DNA of 64,000 nt. Source: Hybos culiciformis (Eukaryota; Arthropoda; Insecta; Diptera; Hybotidae). Under the pieces are notes generated by a model. It was not told the DNA's origin. It searched no databases and saw only the letters and a program-made list of their open reading frames with translations. Position 1 is the first letter of the stretch, and each line of letters starts with the position of its first letter. Where the stretch lies: positions 77,847,737-77,911,736 of the forward strand of contig OZ023273.1 of assembly GCA_964007475.1 (NCBI GenBank), given 5' to 3'. Below, in pieces: positions 26,424-34,400 of the stretch. Made by a program: the position numbers and the translations under genes.

Positions 26424-26494
26424 CATTGGGGGGAATCGAACCTGACACCTTCACTCTAATATTCCGATGTTCTAGCCACCAAGCCATATAGCCC
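26424..26494 (-). mobile_element. tRNA-derived SINE-like segment, family 2 (left arm)
   Basis: On the minus strand it reads GGGCTATATGGCTTGGTGG, an A-box-like motif (TGGCTTGGTGG, 26476-26486). About 33 bases further on comes a B-box match, GGTTCGATTCC (26432-26442). The spacing fits a tRNA-sized pol III internal promoter. The anticodon arm does not pair well, so a working tRNA is unlikely. The upstream TTTTAGAAATCCAAAATCATAT is shared in diverged form with families 1 and 5, so the repeated unit is larger than the tRNA-like part. Confidence 0.6.
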
Positions 26495-26620
26495 ATATGA
26501 TTTTGGATTTCTAAAATATAATAAAAAAATTCTAATAAACCATTAATTTTTTTTTTTTTTATTTATTTGGAACAAGAAAAACTATTAATTTTCTCCATCT
26601 GTCATTTCCAATAAATTTTA

Positions 26621-26687
26621 GGGACGTGGGGGAGTAAGGGGACCCCCGCTCGCCCTCGTCTTTTAGGTCATACCAGTACCCACTAAC
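26621..26687 (-). other. GC-rich patch in the left arm
   Basis: A 67-bp stretch (GGGACGTGGGGGAGTAAGGG, then CCCCCGCTCGCCCTCG and TACCAGTACCCACTAAC) stands out against surroundings of very low G+C. It is preserved in the other arm with only C-run differences. No coding or known regulatory motif is recognised. Confidence 0.55.
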
Positions 26688-26764
26688 AAAAAAACAATTT
26701 TTGTCTTATTACTTGTTGAAATCATTTTATTATGTAAAAAAAATTTCAAATATTAAAAAAAAAA

Positions 26765-26801
26765 CAAATCATAATTGGGTTCGAACCTGGCACCTTCAGA
26801 C
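26765..26801 (-). mobile_element. Truncated tRNA-derived segment, B-box half (left arm)
   Basis: On the minus strand, GTCTGAAGGTGCCAGGTTCG leads into a B box (complement at 26777-26787) and then CCCAATTATGATTTG. It matches the 3' half of the full copy at 31252-31323. The A-box half is replaced by an A-run. Confidence 0.6.
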
Positions 26802-27426
26802 TTTTTTTTTTCAAAAATTAAATATTCTAAAATAATTATAATTTCTTGATATATTTAGAAAAATAATAATTCCATACAATGTTACACTTTGTTGCTCAAA
26901 TAAATATTAGTTTTTGGTCAGTTTTCTCAAAATAACCAACTTATCAATGTCATTGAAGGAAAACTGGATGATTTAATAATAAAGTCATTGAAATATAAGT
27001 AAAATAAATATGTGGAAAAGAAATTAATTATTTTGCATTTGCCCACATCTTAAATTTTTACACAAAATTTATACTTAGATTTTAAAATTGTTTTTAAGAA
27101 AATCTATATTCAAATAAGGAAATTTAGAATATAAGTTTTGTGTATTAATGCAATTATTTTATTAAAGCCATATATATATATGTAATATCAATATTTTTTA
27201 GTAAGTACCTAATTATAGGCGCAATGCCAATGTCAAACAATTTTTTTAAAATAAAATTTAATTTTTAATACTATTAAGATTAAAAAAATGTTCAAAAATC
27301 ATAATTTTATTATAATTTATAATGTTAAATACGGTGTAAATATTTTTTTAATTAATTATTAGCTAATAATTCCAAAATCATAACGAATAATGAATTAAAT
27401 ATTAAAGTTGTATATATTAAGTAATT

Positions 27427-27956
27427 AAATTTGAATAAAACCTATAACGATTCAAGAATAATTCATAGTTTTAAAAAAAAGTGCACAATTCCAAAGGCTT
27501 CAAAAATTCTGCTTTGTTCTTTAAGGTTCATGAATACGGTTAGTGGAATGAAATAAACGGCTTCATGAATACGATTAGTGGAATGAAATAAGAGAGAAAT
27601 TTTTAAAATAAATTCCAGGGATTTTAATTATTAAAGAAGACAAGTGCTCTTTTATGTTATTTTAGAAAGCTGAAATCATAAGGGCAATATGGCTGAGTGG
27701 ATAGAATATCGGATTACAATTCTGAAGGTGCCAAGTTCGATCCCCCGATACTGAGAATTTTATGAACATTTTTTTTTTTTTAATTTTTTTAACATAATAA
27801 TGTAGTTACGCCAAATACAAAATACCAAAGAGGGAGAGATAATAAATTGGTCAATTAATTTTTGCAGATTGATCTAATTAATTTCCGTAAAGCGTCATAA
27901 TTTTTAAAGTTAAAATTTTTCTCTTAATTTAAGTATCTGTACTTCGTTTTGGTAAA
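27427..27956 (+). repeat. Spacer C of the inverted repeat
   Basis: About 0.53 kb between the two arms. It contains a direct repeat of roughly 35 bp (GGTTCATGAATACGGTTAGTGG then GCTTCATGAATACGATTAGTGG, at about 27526 and 27561) and a tRNA-like segment at 27682-27752. Most of it, from about 27490 to 27956, is also present in inverted orientation at 30744-31190 (C'). The end GTACTTCGTTTTGGTA joins the right arm through an A-run. Confidence 0.88.
27682..27752 (+). mobile_element. tRNA-derived SINE-like segment, family 1 (spacer C)
   Basis: GGGCAATATGGCTGAGTGGA contains an A box (TGGCTGAGTGG, 27690-27700) that fits the tRNA consensus well. A B-box-like AGTTCGATCCC follows at 27734-27744. The acceptor ends and anticodon stem are poor. 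TTTTAGAAAGCTGAAATCAT lies just upstream, and a T-rich tail (a possible pol III stop) follows at about 27767. An inverted copy is in C'. Confidence 0.62.
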
Positions 27957-28577
27957 AAAAAATTACTTAATATATACAACTTTAATATTTAATTCATTAT
28001 TCGTTATGATTTTGGAATTATTAGCTAATAATTAATTAAAAAAATATTTACACCGTATTTAACATTATAAATTATAATAAAATTATGATTTTTGAACATT
28101 TTTTTAATCTTAATAGTATTAAAAATTAAATTTTATTAAAAAAAAATTTTTTGACATTGGCATTGCGCCTATAATTACTTACTAAAAAATATTGATATTA
28201 CATAATATATGTTTTAATAAAATAATTGCATTAATACACAAAACTTATATTCTAAATTTCCTTATTTGAATATAGATTTTCTTAAAAACAATTTTAAAAT
28301 CTAAGTATAAATTTTGTGTAAAAATTTAAGATGTGGGCAAATGCAAAATAATTAATTTTTTTTCCACATATTTATTTTACTTATATTTCAATGACTTTAT
28401 TATTAAATCATCCAGTTTTCCTTCAATGACATTGATAAGTTGGTTATTTTGAGAAAACTGACCAAAAACTAATATTTATTTGAGCAACAAAGTGTAACAT
28501 TGTATGGAATTATTATTTTTCTAAATATATCAAGAAATTATAATTATTTTAGAATATTTAATTTTTGAATAAAAAAA

Positions 28578-28612
28578 GTCTGAAGGTGCCAGATTCGAAC
28601 CCAATTATGATT
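28578..28612 (+). mobile_element. Truncated tRNA-derived segment, B-box half (right arm)
   Basis: Mirror copy of the segment at 26765-26801. GTCTGAAGGTGCCAGATTCG carries a changed B box (GATTCGAACCC at 28592-28602 in place of GGTTCGAACCC). It is followed by the same CCCAATTATGATTTG and T-run. Confidence 0.58.
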
Positions 28613-28691
28613 TGTTTTTTTTTAATATTTGAAATTTTTTTTACATAATAAAATGATTTCTACAAGTAATAAGACAAAAATAGTTTTTTTT

Positions 28692-28758
28692 GTTAGTGGG
28701 TACTGGTATGACCTAAAAGACGAGGGCGAGCGGGGGTCCTCTTACTCCCCACGTCCCT
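28692..28758 (+). other. GC-rich patch in the right arm
   Basis: Inverted copy of 26621-26687, reading TTAGTGGGTACTGGTATGAC, AAAAGACGAGGGCGAGCGGG, then CCTCTTACTCCCCACGTCCC. It is close to identical to its partner. Confidence 0.55.
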
Positions 28759-28883
28759 AAAATTTATTGGAAATGACAGATGGAGAAAATTAATAGTTTT
28801 TCTTGTTCCAAATAAATAAAAAAAAAAAAAATTAATGGTTTATTAGAATTTTTTTATTATATTTTAGAAATCCAAAATCATAT

Positions 28884-28954
28884 GGGCTATATGGCTTGGT
28901 GGCTAGAACATCGGACTATAAGAGTGAAGGTGTCAGGTTCGATTCCCCCCAATG
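28884..28954 (+). mobile_element. tRNA-derived SINE-like segment, family 2 (right arm)
   Basis: Mirror of the copy at 26424-26494. The A box TGGCTTGGTGG is at 28892-28902 and the B box GGTTCGATTCC at 28936-28946. It differs from the left copy in the anticodon-arm region (GGACTATAAGAG against GGAATATTAGAG). An 84-codon open frame starting at 28882 overlaps it by chance. Confidence 0.6.
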
Positions 28955-29516
28955 AATACATTTTTTTTTTAATTTTTTTAAAAATAATAATTTTTAATTT
29001 TTTTGAACATAATTTTTTTATTGGTAGAATATGTAATTTTTTTGCTTGTAATATTGGGCCCTATATATACATATATTTGAAATTAAAAAAGTGTACGATA
29101 ATTATGAATTCCTACCCAAAATTTTTGGTATGGTAATCTTTATTTCACCAGAGCTACCTATTTTGAAAAATTTTTTTTTTGCATATTTTGAGCCGGGAAA
29201 ACCTATAATGATAAATTACTTGATCGATATCTATACTATCAATGCCAAAATATACCTATGTTGTTTCTCAAGGCTTTAATAAAATTATTTGTAACGAGTT
29301 TAGTGCGTCCAATATTATAAATTTGTTTTATAGGATATAATGTTTATAACTTTAGTGGTTACATAATCTCTGTAAAAAAAATAAAACAAAAACATGAAAC
29401 ATGAAATGAAATGTGATCACTTTTCTTACTTATTTTTCTCCCGGGAAATTCGTACTTTTTTTAGCGTTTATTATCTTATTAACTGCAACAGGATTAACAA
29501 ATGCTTGTTTAAATAC

Positions 29517-29524
29517 ATATATAC
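29517..29524 (+). repeat. Left 8-bp target-site duplication of the hAT-like element
   Basis: ATATATAC directly precedes the terminal CAGGCACGAA. The same eight bases follow the other end at 30575-30582. The unfilled site is preserved in the opposite arm (near 25858-25875), where the sequence occurs once. The octamer fits the hAT preference nTnnnnAn. Confidence 0.88.
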
Positions 29525-30574
29525 CAGGCACGAAGCGTAAGTTTTTCAATATCGGAAGCACACTAATAGAATTTAATATTTTTTATACTTAGATATAACA
29601 CCATATTAAATAAGGCAAGATATTGAAATGATCTGAAATACATAGGTTCATTTTAATTATTTTGAAGTTAATTTAGGTACATTTAATGTTAATTATTGAT
29701 CCGAATGTTTTTTAAGTTAATTTAATTTGAATTATTTGAATATTTAAAAATTATATCGTCTTATTGTATCTTGAAATCACCAAACAAATCAAATTAGTAT
29801 AATAAATTTCCTTCACTCATTATTGAGTGAGAATGTTTTTTAAGTTAATTTAATTTGAATTATTTGAATATTTAAAAATTGTATCGTCTTATTGTATCTT
29901 GAAATCACCAAACAAAATCAAATTAGTATAATAAATTTCCTTCACTCATTATTGAGTGAGAATGTTTTTTAAGTTAATTTAATTTGAATTATTTGAATAT
30001 TTAAAAATTATATCGTCTTATTGTATCTTGAAATCACCAAACAAAATCAAATTAGTATAATAAATTTCCTTCACTCATTATTCATATTCTTATACATAAT
30101 TCCCTTTCCTAATTTAGACGGTAAATTTAGTGTCTCTGATATTAAAGGGAATTTAATTTTTATCCCTTCACATTATTGCGAATGCATAATTTGAAATCAT
30201 TATTTGCTTTATTGAAATTTAGTTTAACGCTTGCTATGAAATTTAGCTGTTAATAAAAATTCTATACAAAAAACAATGATTTCAAAAATTTTACTATGAG
30301 AAGAAATTTCAGTATTCAAAAGCGACATCTATACCAAAATTCTCTTTGAATGGGAAATTTTTTGTAATCATAATAATGAATTAAAATTTTGCATTCTTTC
30401 TTAATATTAGGAAGCCTTTAGGAAAATATGTACCACTGTAAATAAAGCGTAATATAGGGGTAATTTCTATTGAATGCAGTATTTAAATTTTAACCTATGT
30501 TTTTATTTGTTAAATATTAAAATGTTTTCTACGGAAGCACTTAATAAGTTCAATATATGAAGGATTCGTCCCTG
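29525..30574. mobile_element. Nonautonomous hAT-like DNA transposon, 1050 bp
   Basis: The termini CAGGCACGAA and TTCGTCCCTG are inverted repeats (9 of 10 match, with weaker similarity just inside). They are flanked by perfect 8-bp direct repeats, ATATATAC. CAGG-type ends with an 8-bp duplication fitting nTnnnnAn are hallmarks of the hAT superfamily. The interior holds no transposase frame and instead contains three tandem copies of a ~129-bp unit. The left inverted-repeat arm lacks the element, so it inserted after the inverted duplication formed. It would depend on an autonomous hAT elsewhere in the genome. Confidence 0.82.
29703..30082 (+). repeat. Three tandem ~129-bp repeats inside the hAT-like element
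   Basis: GAATGTTTTTTAAGTTAATT starts at 29703, 29831 and 29960 (spacing 128 and 129 bp). Each copy ends near CCTTCACTCATTATT, and the first two end in GAGTGA. The copies are almost identical, differing for example in CAAACAAATC against CAAACAAAATC and AATTATATCG against AATTGTATCG. Internal tandem repeats are common in nonautonomous DNA transposons. Confidence 0.93.
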
Positions 30575-30582
30575 ATATATAC
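30575..30582 (+). repeat. Right 8-bp target-site duplication of the hAT-like element
   Basis: ATATATAC follows the terminal TTCGTCCCTG and repeats the octamer at 29517-29524 exactly. Confidence 0.88.
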
Positions 30583-30743
30583 ATATAACTGTCTTGTCAT
30601 AGTAAGTGGTAAAACATGTTTGAAGATTAGTTGGGACTTTAGTGATATACCTATTATCCGGTGTCTAAATTTTTTATGAATGATCACAAGATTATGTTAA
30701 TTCTATTGTGAAAATAAGATTGCACGAAAAAGCTGTGAATATT
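30583..30743 (-). repeat. Large inverted repeat, right arm, outer part (A')
   Basis: Continuation of the right arm after the hAT-like insertion. It mirrors 25697 to about 25857 and contains CATATAACTGTCTTG, CCTATTATCCGGTGTC and GCTGTGAATATT. Homology to the left arm stops abruptly after GAATATT at 30743, where the inverted spacer copy begins. Confidence 0.9.
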
Positions 30744-31190
30744 TACCAAAACGAAGTACAGATACTTAAATTAAGAGAAAAATTTTAACTTTAAAAATTA
30801 TGACGCTTTACGGAAATTAATTAGATCAATCTGCAAAAATTAATTGACCAATTTATTGTCTCTCCCTCTTTGGTATTTTGTATTTGGCGTAACTACATTA
30901 TTATGTTAAAAAAATTAAAAAAAAAAAAGTTTCATAAAATTCTTAGTATCGGGGGATCGAACTTGGCACCTTCAGAATTGTAATCCGATATTCTATCCAC
31001 TCAGCCATATTGCCCTTATGATTTTAGCTTTCTAAAATAACATAAAAGAGCACTTGTCTTCTTTAATAATTAAAATCGCCGGAATTTATTTTAAAAATTT
31101 CTCTCTTATTTCCTTCCTTCCTAATCGTATTCATGAACCCGTTTATTTCATTCCACTAACCGTATTAAAGAACAAAACAGAAGTTGAACT
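30744..31190 (-). repeat. Inverted copy of spacer C (C')
   Basis: Reverse complement of about 27490-27956, starting TACCAAAACGAAGTACAG and ending near GAACAAAACAGAAGTT. Relative to C it lacks about 10 bases in the direct-repeat area and has CCTTCCTTCC in place of one TTCCACTAATC-like segment. It includes a minus-strand tRNA-like segment. Its position outside A' rather than between the arms is unexpected for a simple palindrome. Confidence 0.87.
30945..31015 (-). mobile_element. tRNA-derived SINE-like segment, family 1 (C' copy)
   Basis: Minus-strand copy of 27682-27752. The complement of the B-box-like AGTTCGATCCC is at 30953-30963, and that of the A box TGGCTGAGTGG at 30997-31007. The 3' flank differs slightly (CTAAGAATTTTATGAAAC against CTGAGAATTTTATGAACA). 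Confidence 0.62.
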
Positions 31191-31251
31191 ATATTATTTA
31201 TATTATTTAGAAGAATACTCTTTATATGATTTTAGAAAGCAAAAATTATAT

Positions 31252-31323
31252 GGCCATATGGCTTAGTGGATAGAACACCAGACTAATAAGTCTGAAGGTG
31301 CCAGGTTCGAACCCAATTATGGT
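31252..31323 (+). mobile_element. tRNA-derived SINE-like segment, family 5, full copy
   Basis: GGCCATATGGCTTAGTGGAT gives an A box (TGGCTTAGTGG, 31259-31269), and GGTTCGAACCC at 31304-31314 is a perfect B box. Between them CAGAC and GTCTG can form a five-base-pair stem, but the loop is six bases rather than seven, so a functional tRNA is doubtful. The downstream CAATTATGGTTTG, a T-run and AATATTTGAAA are shared with the two truncated copies in the inverted-repeat arms. Confidence 0.65.
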
Positions 31324-31464
31324 TTGTTTTTTTTTTTAATATTTGAAAAAAATTATGACGGCCGATCCTCAGAAAAATGATGACGATTCTCAGAAAAATT
31401 CTATATGAAAATGGATTTTTACCCTCTACCAAATTTCTTCCAACGTCGCTAAAGAAGTATAAAC
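31324..31464. other. Right edge of the island
   Basis: This stretch follows the family 5 tRNA-like segment. It includes a short direct repeat (CCTCAGAAAAATGATGACGA then TTCTCAGAAAAATT) and a slightly GC-richer end, CTTCCAACGTCGCTAAAG, before the satellite resumes. Nothing is recognised in it. Confidence 0.5.
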
Positions 31465-31472
31465 TTCAAAAA
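31465..31472 (+). repeat. Possible right target-site duplication of the island
   Basis: TTCAAAAA partners TTAAAAAA at 25001-25008. It joins directly to TTAAAATCGATGCAATGG, which restores the satellite monomer in phase. Confidence 0.45.
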
Positions 31473-34400
31473 TTAAAATCGATGCAATGGTTCGCGAGCC
31501 ATGAGCTCTCAAAGTTGAGAAAGAATATTTTACATATATATTTAGTATGAAAAAATCGCCTTTCGACGGTTTTTAGGCTGTAGCTCAAAAACCAAAAAAT
31601 ATTTTAGGAAACAATTTTTTTTAGATTAAAATTCAGAAATTTACGCTTCTTTTGGCATTTCAAAAATTAAAATCGATGCACTGGTTCGCGAGCTATGAGC
31701 TATCAAAATTGAGGAAGAATATTTTACATATTTAGTATGAAAAAATCGCCTTTCGACGGTTTTTAGGCTCTAGCTCAAAAACCAAAAAATATTTTATAAA
31801 ACAAATTTTTTTTAGATTAAAATTCATAAAATTACGCTTCTTTTGGCATTTAAAAAATTAAAATCGATGCACTGGTTCGCGAGCTATGAGCTCTCAAAAT
31901 TGAGAAAGAAAATTTTACATATTTAGTATGAAAAAATCGCATTTCGACGGTTTTTAGGCTCTAGCTCAAAAAACAAAAAATATTTTATAAAATTTTTTTT
32001 TTTAGATTAAAATTCATGAAATTACGCTTCTTTTGGCATTTAAAAAATTAAAATCGATGCACTGGTTCGCGAGCTATGAGCTTCCAAAGTTGAGAAAGAA
32101 AATTTTACATATATATTTAGTATGAAAAAATCGCTTTTCGACTGTTTTTTAGTATGAAAAAATTGCCTTTCGACGGTTTTTAGGCTGTAGCTCAAAAACC
32201 AAAAAATATTTTAGGAAACAATTTTTTTTAAATTAAAATTCATGAAATTACGCTTCTTTTGGCATTTAAAAAATTAAAATCGATGCACTGGTTCGCGAGC
32301 TATGAGCTCTCAAAATTGAGAAAGAAAATTTTACATAGTTAGTATGAAAAAATCGCCTTTCGAAGGTTTTTAGGCTCTAGCTCAAAACCCAAAAAATATT
32401 TTATTAAACAATTTTTTTTTAGATTAAAATTCATAAAATTACGCTTCTTTTGGCATTTCAAAAATTAAAATCGATGCACTGGTTCGCGAGCTATGACCCT
32501 CAAAGTTGAGAAAGAAAATTTTACATATATATTTAGTATGAAAAAATCGCCTTTCGACGGTTTTTAGGCTCTAGCTCAAAAAACAAAAAATATTTTATAA
32601 AATAATTTTTTTTTAGATTAAAATTCATAAAATTACGCTTCTTTTGGCATTTAAAAAATTAAAATCTATGCACTGGTTCGCGAGCTATGAGCTCCCAAAG
32701 TTGAGAAAGAAAATTTTACATATATATTTAGTATGAAAAAATCGCCTTTTGACGGTTTTTAGGCTCTAGCTCAAAAACCCAAAAATATTTTATAAAACAA
32801 TTTTTTTTAGATTAAAATTCATAAAATTACGCTTCTTTTTGCATTTAAAAAATTAATATCGATCCACTGGTTCGCGATCTATGAGCTCTCAAAGTTGAGA
32901 AAGAAAATTTTACATATTTAGTATGTAAAAATCGCCATTCGACGGTTTTTAGGCTCAAAAACCAAAAAATATTTTATAAAACAATTTTTTTTAGATTAAA
33001 ATTCATAAAATTACGCTTCTTTTGGCATTTAAAAAATTAAAATCGATGCACTGGTTCGCGAGCTATGAGCTCTCAAAATTGAGAAAGAAAATTTTACATA
33101 TAATTTTAGTATGAAAAAATCGCCTTTTGACGGTTTTTAGGCTCTAGCTCAAAAACACAAAAATAATTTATAAAACAATTTTTTTTAGATTAAAATTCAT
33201 AAAATAACGCTTCTTTTGGCATTTAAAAAATTAATATAGATCCACTGGTTCGCGATCTATGAGCTCTCAAAGTTGAGAAAGAAAATTTTACATATTTAGT
33301 ATGTAAAAATCGCCATTCGACGGTTTTTAGGCTCTAGCTCAAAAACCAAAAAATATTTTATAAAACAATTTTTTTTTAGATTAAAACTCATAAAATTACG
33401 CTACTTTTGGCATTTAAAAAATTAAAATCGATGCAATGGTTCGCGAGCTATGAGCTCTCAAAGTTGAGAAAGAAAATTTTACATATATATTTAGTATGAA
33501 AAAATCGCCTTTCGACGGTTTTTAGGCTGTAGCTCAAAAACCAAAAAATATTTTAGGAAACAATTTTTTTTAGATTAAAATTCAGAAATTTACGCTTCTT
33601 TTGGCATTTAAAAAATTAAAATCGATGCACTGGTTCGCGAGCTATGAGCTATCAAAATTGAGAAAGAAAATTTTACATATTTAGTATGAAAAAATCGCAT
33701 TTCGACGGTTTTTAAGCTCTAGCTCAAAAAACAAAAAATATTTTATAAAATTTTTTTTTTTTAGATTAAAATTCATGAAATTACGCTTCTTTTGGCATTT
33801 AAAAAATTAAAATCGATGCACTGGTTCACGAGCTATGAGCTTCCAAAGTTGAGAAAGAAAATTTTACATATATATTTAGTATGAAAAAATCGCTTTTCGA
33901 CTGTTTTTTAGTATGAAAAAATTGCCTTTCGACGGTTTTTAGGCTGTAGCTCAAAAACCAAAAAATATTTTAGGAAACAATTTTTTTTAGATTAAAATTC
34001 ATGAAATTACGCTTCTTTTGGCATTTAAAAAATTAAAATCGATGCACTGGTTCGCGAGCTATGAGCTCTCAAAATTGAGAAAGAAAATTTTACATAGTTA
34101 GTATGAAAAAATCGCCTTTCGAAGGTTTTTAGGCTCTAGCTCAAAACCCAAAAAATATTTTATAAAACAATTTTTTTTTAGATTAAAATTCATAAAATTA
34201 CGCTTCTTTTGGCATTTAAAAAATTAAAATCGATGCACTGGTTCGCGAGCTATGACCCTCAAAGTTGAGAAAGAAAATTTTACATATATATTTAGTATGA
34301 AAAAATCGCCTTTCGACGGTTTTTAGGCTCTAGCTCAAAAAACAAAAAATATTTTATAAAATAATTTTTTTTTATATTAAAATTCATAAAATTACGCTTC

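Larger units (their letters stand above)
25697..27426 (+). repeat. Large inverted repeat, left arm (AB)
   Basis: This 1.73-kb arm is mirrored by 27961-29524 plus 30583-30743. Matching landmarks include the outer end AATATTCACAGC, a CCCGGGAGAAAAATAAG segment (25938) against its complement near 29440, a GC-rich patch at 26621-26687, and the inner end GTATATATTAAGTAATT. Visible differences are few: single bases and small run-length or short indels, such as TTAAAGAGAAAC against the complement of GTTTCTCAAGGCTTTAA. The arm carries one full tRNA-like segment and one truncated one, both on the minus strand. Open frames inside the arm occur identically in the other arm and have no domain. Confidence 0.92.
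27961..29524 (-). repeat. Large inverted repeat, right arm, inner part (B')
   Basis: Reverse complement of roughly 25858-27426. It runs from AATTACTTAATATATAC to the sequence AAATACATATATAC, where the hAT-like element interrupts it. The arm resumes after that element. It carries plus-strand copies of the two tRNA-like segments (28578-28612 and 28884-28954) and of the GC-rich patch. Confidence 0.92.
25009..31464. mobile_element. Composite non-satellite island inserted in the array
   Basis: This 6456-bp segment has no satellite homology and interrupts a satellite monomer without loss of phase. It contains a hairpin element, a large interrupted inverted repeat, a hAT-like nonautonomous element and seven tRNA-derived segments. 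The outer edges carry a short inverted motif, GAAGTTTATACTT at 25038-25050 and AAGTATAAACTTC at 31455-31467. The right motif is itself near-palindromic, so this may be chance. No transposase, reverse transcriptase or other long reading frame is present. It may be one nonautonomous element with nested insertions, or a piece of another chromosomal region copied into the array. Confidence 0.75.

Noticed and set aside
25761..29279. Pairs of 61-84-codon open frames present in both inverted-repeat arms (for example 26062-26286 and 29091-29279)
   Set aside because: Their conservation is explained by duplication of the DNA itself. The frames are broken differently in each arm by small indels and resemble no known protein.
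31054..31266. 70-codon open frame at the right side of the island
   Set aside because: It runs through the inverted spacer copy and ends in a tRNA-like segment. The partner copy in spacer C does not keep the frame.
31252..31323. Functional tRNA gene
   Set aside because: The A and B boxes are good, but the anticodon loop would have six bases and the acceptor stem does not pair properly. Related truncated copies nearby point to a tRNA-derived repeat.
25038..31467. GAAGTTTATACTT / AAGTATAAACTTC as terminal inverted repeats of the whole island
   Set aside because: The left motif starts 29 bp inside the edge while the right one reaches the edge and overlaps the proposed target duplication. The right motif is itself near-palindromic. 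Chance is a sufficient explanation.
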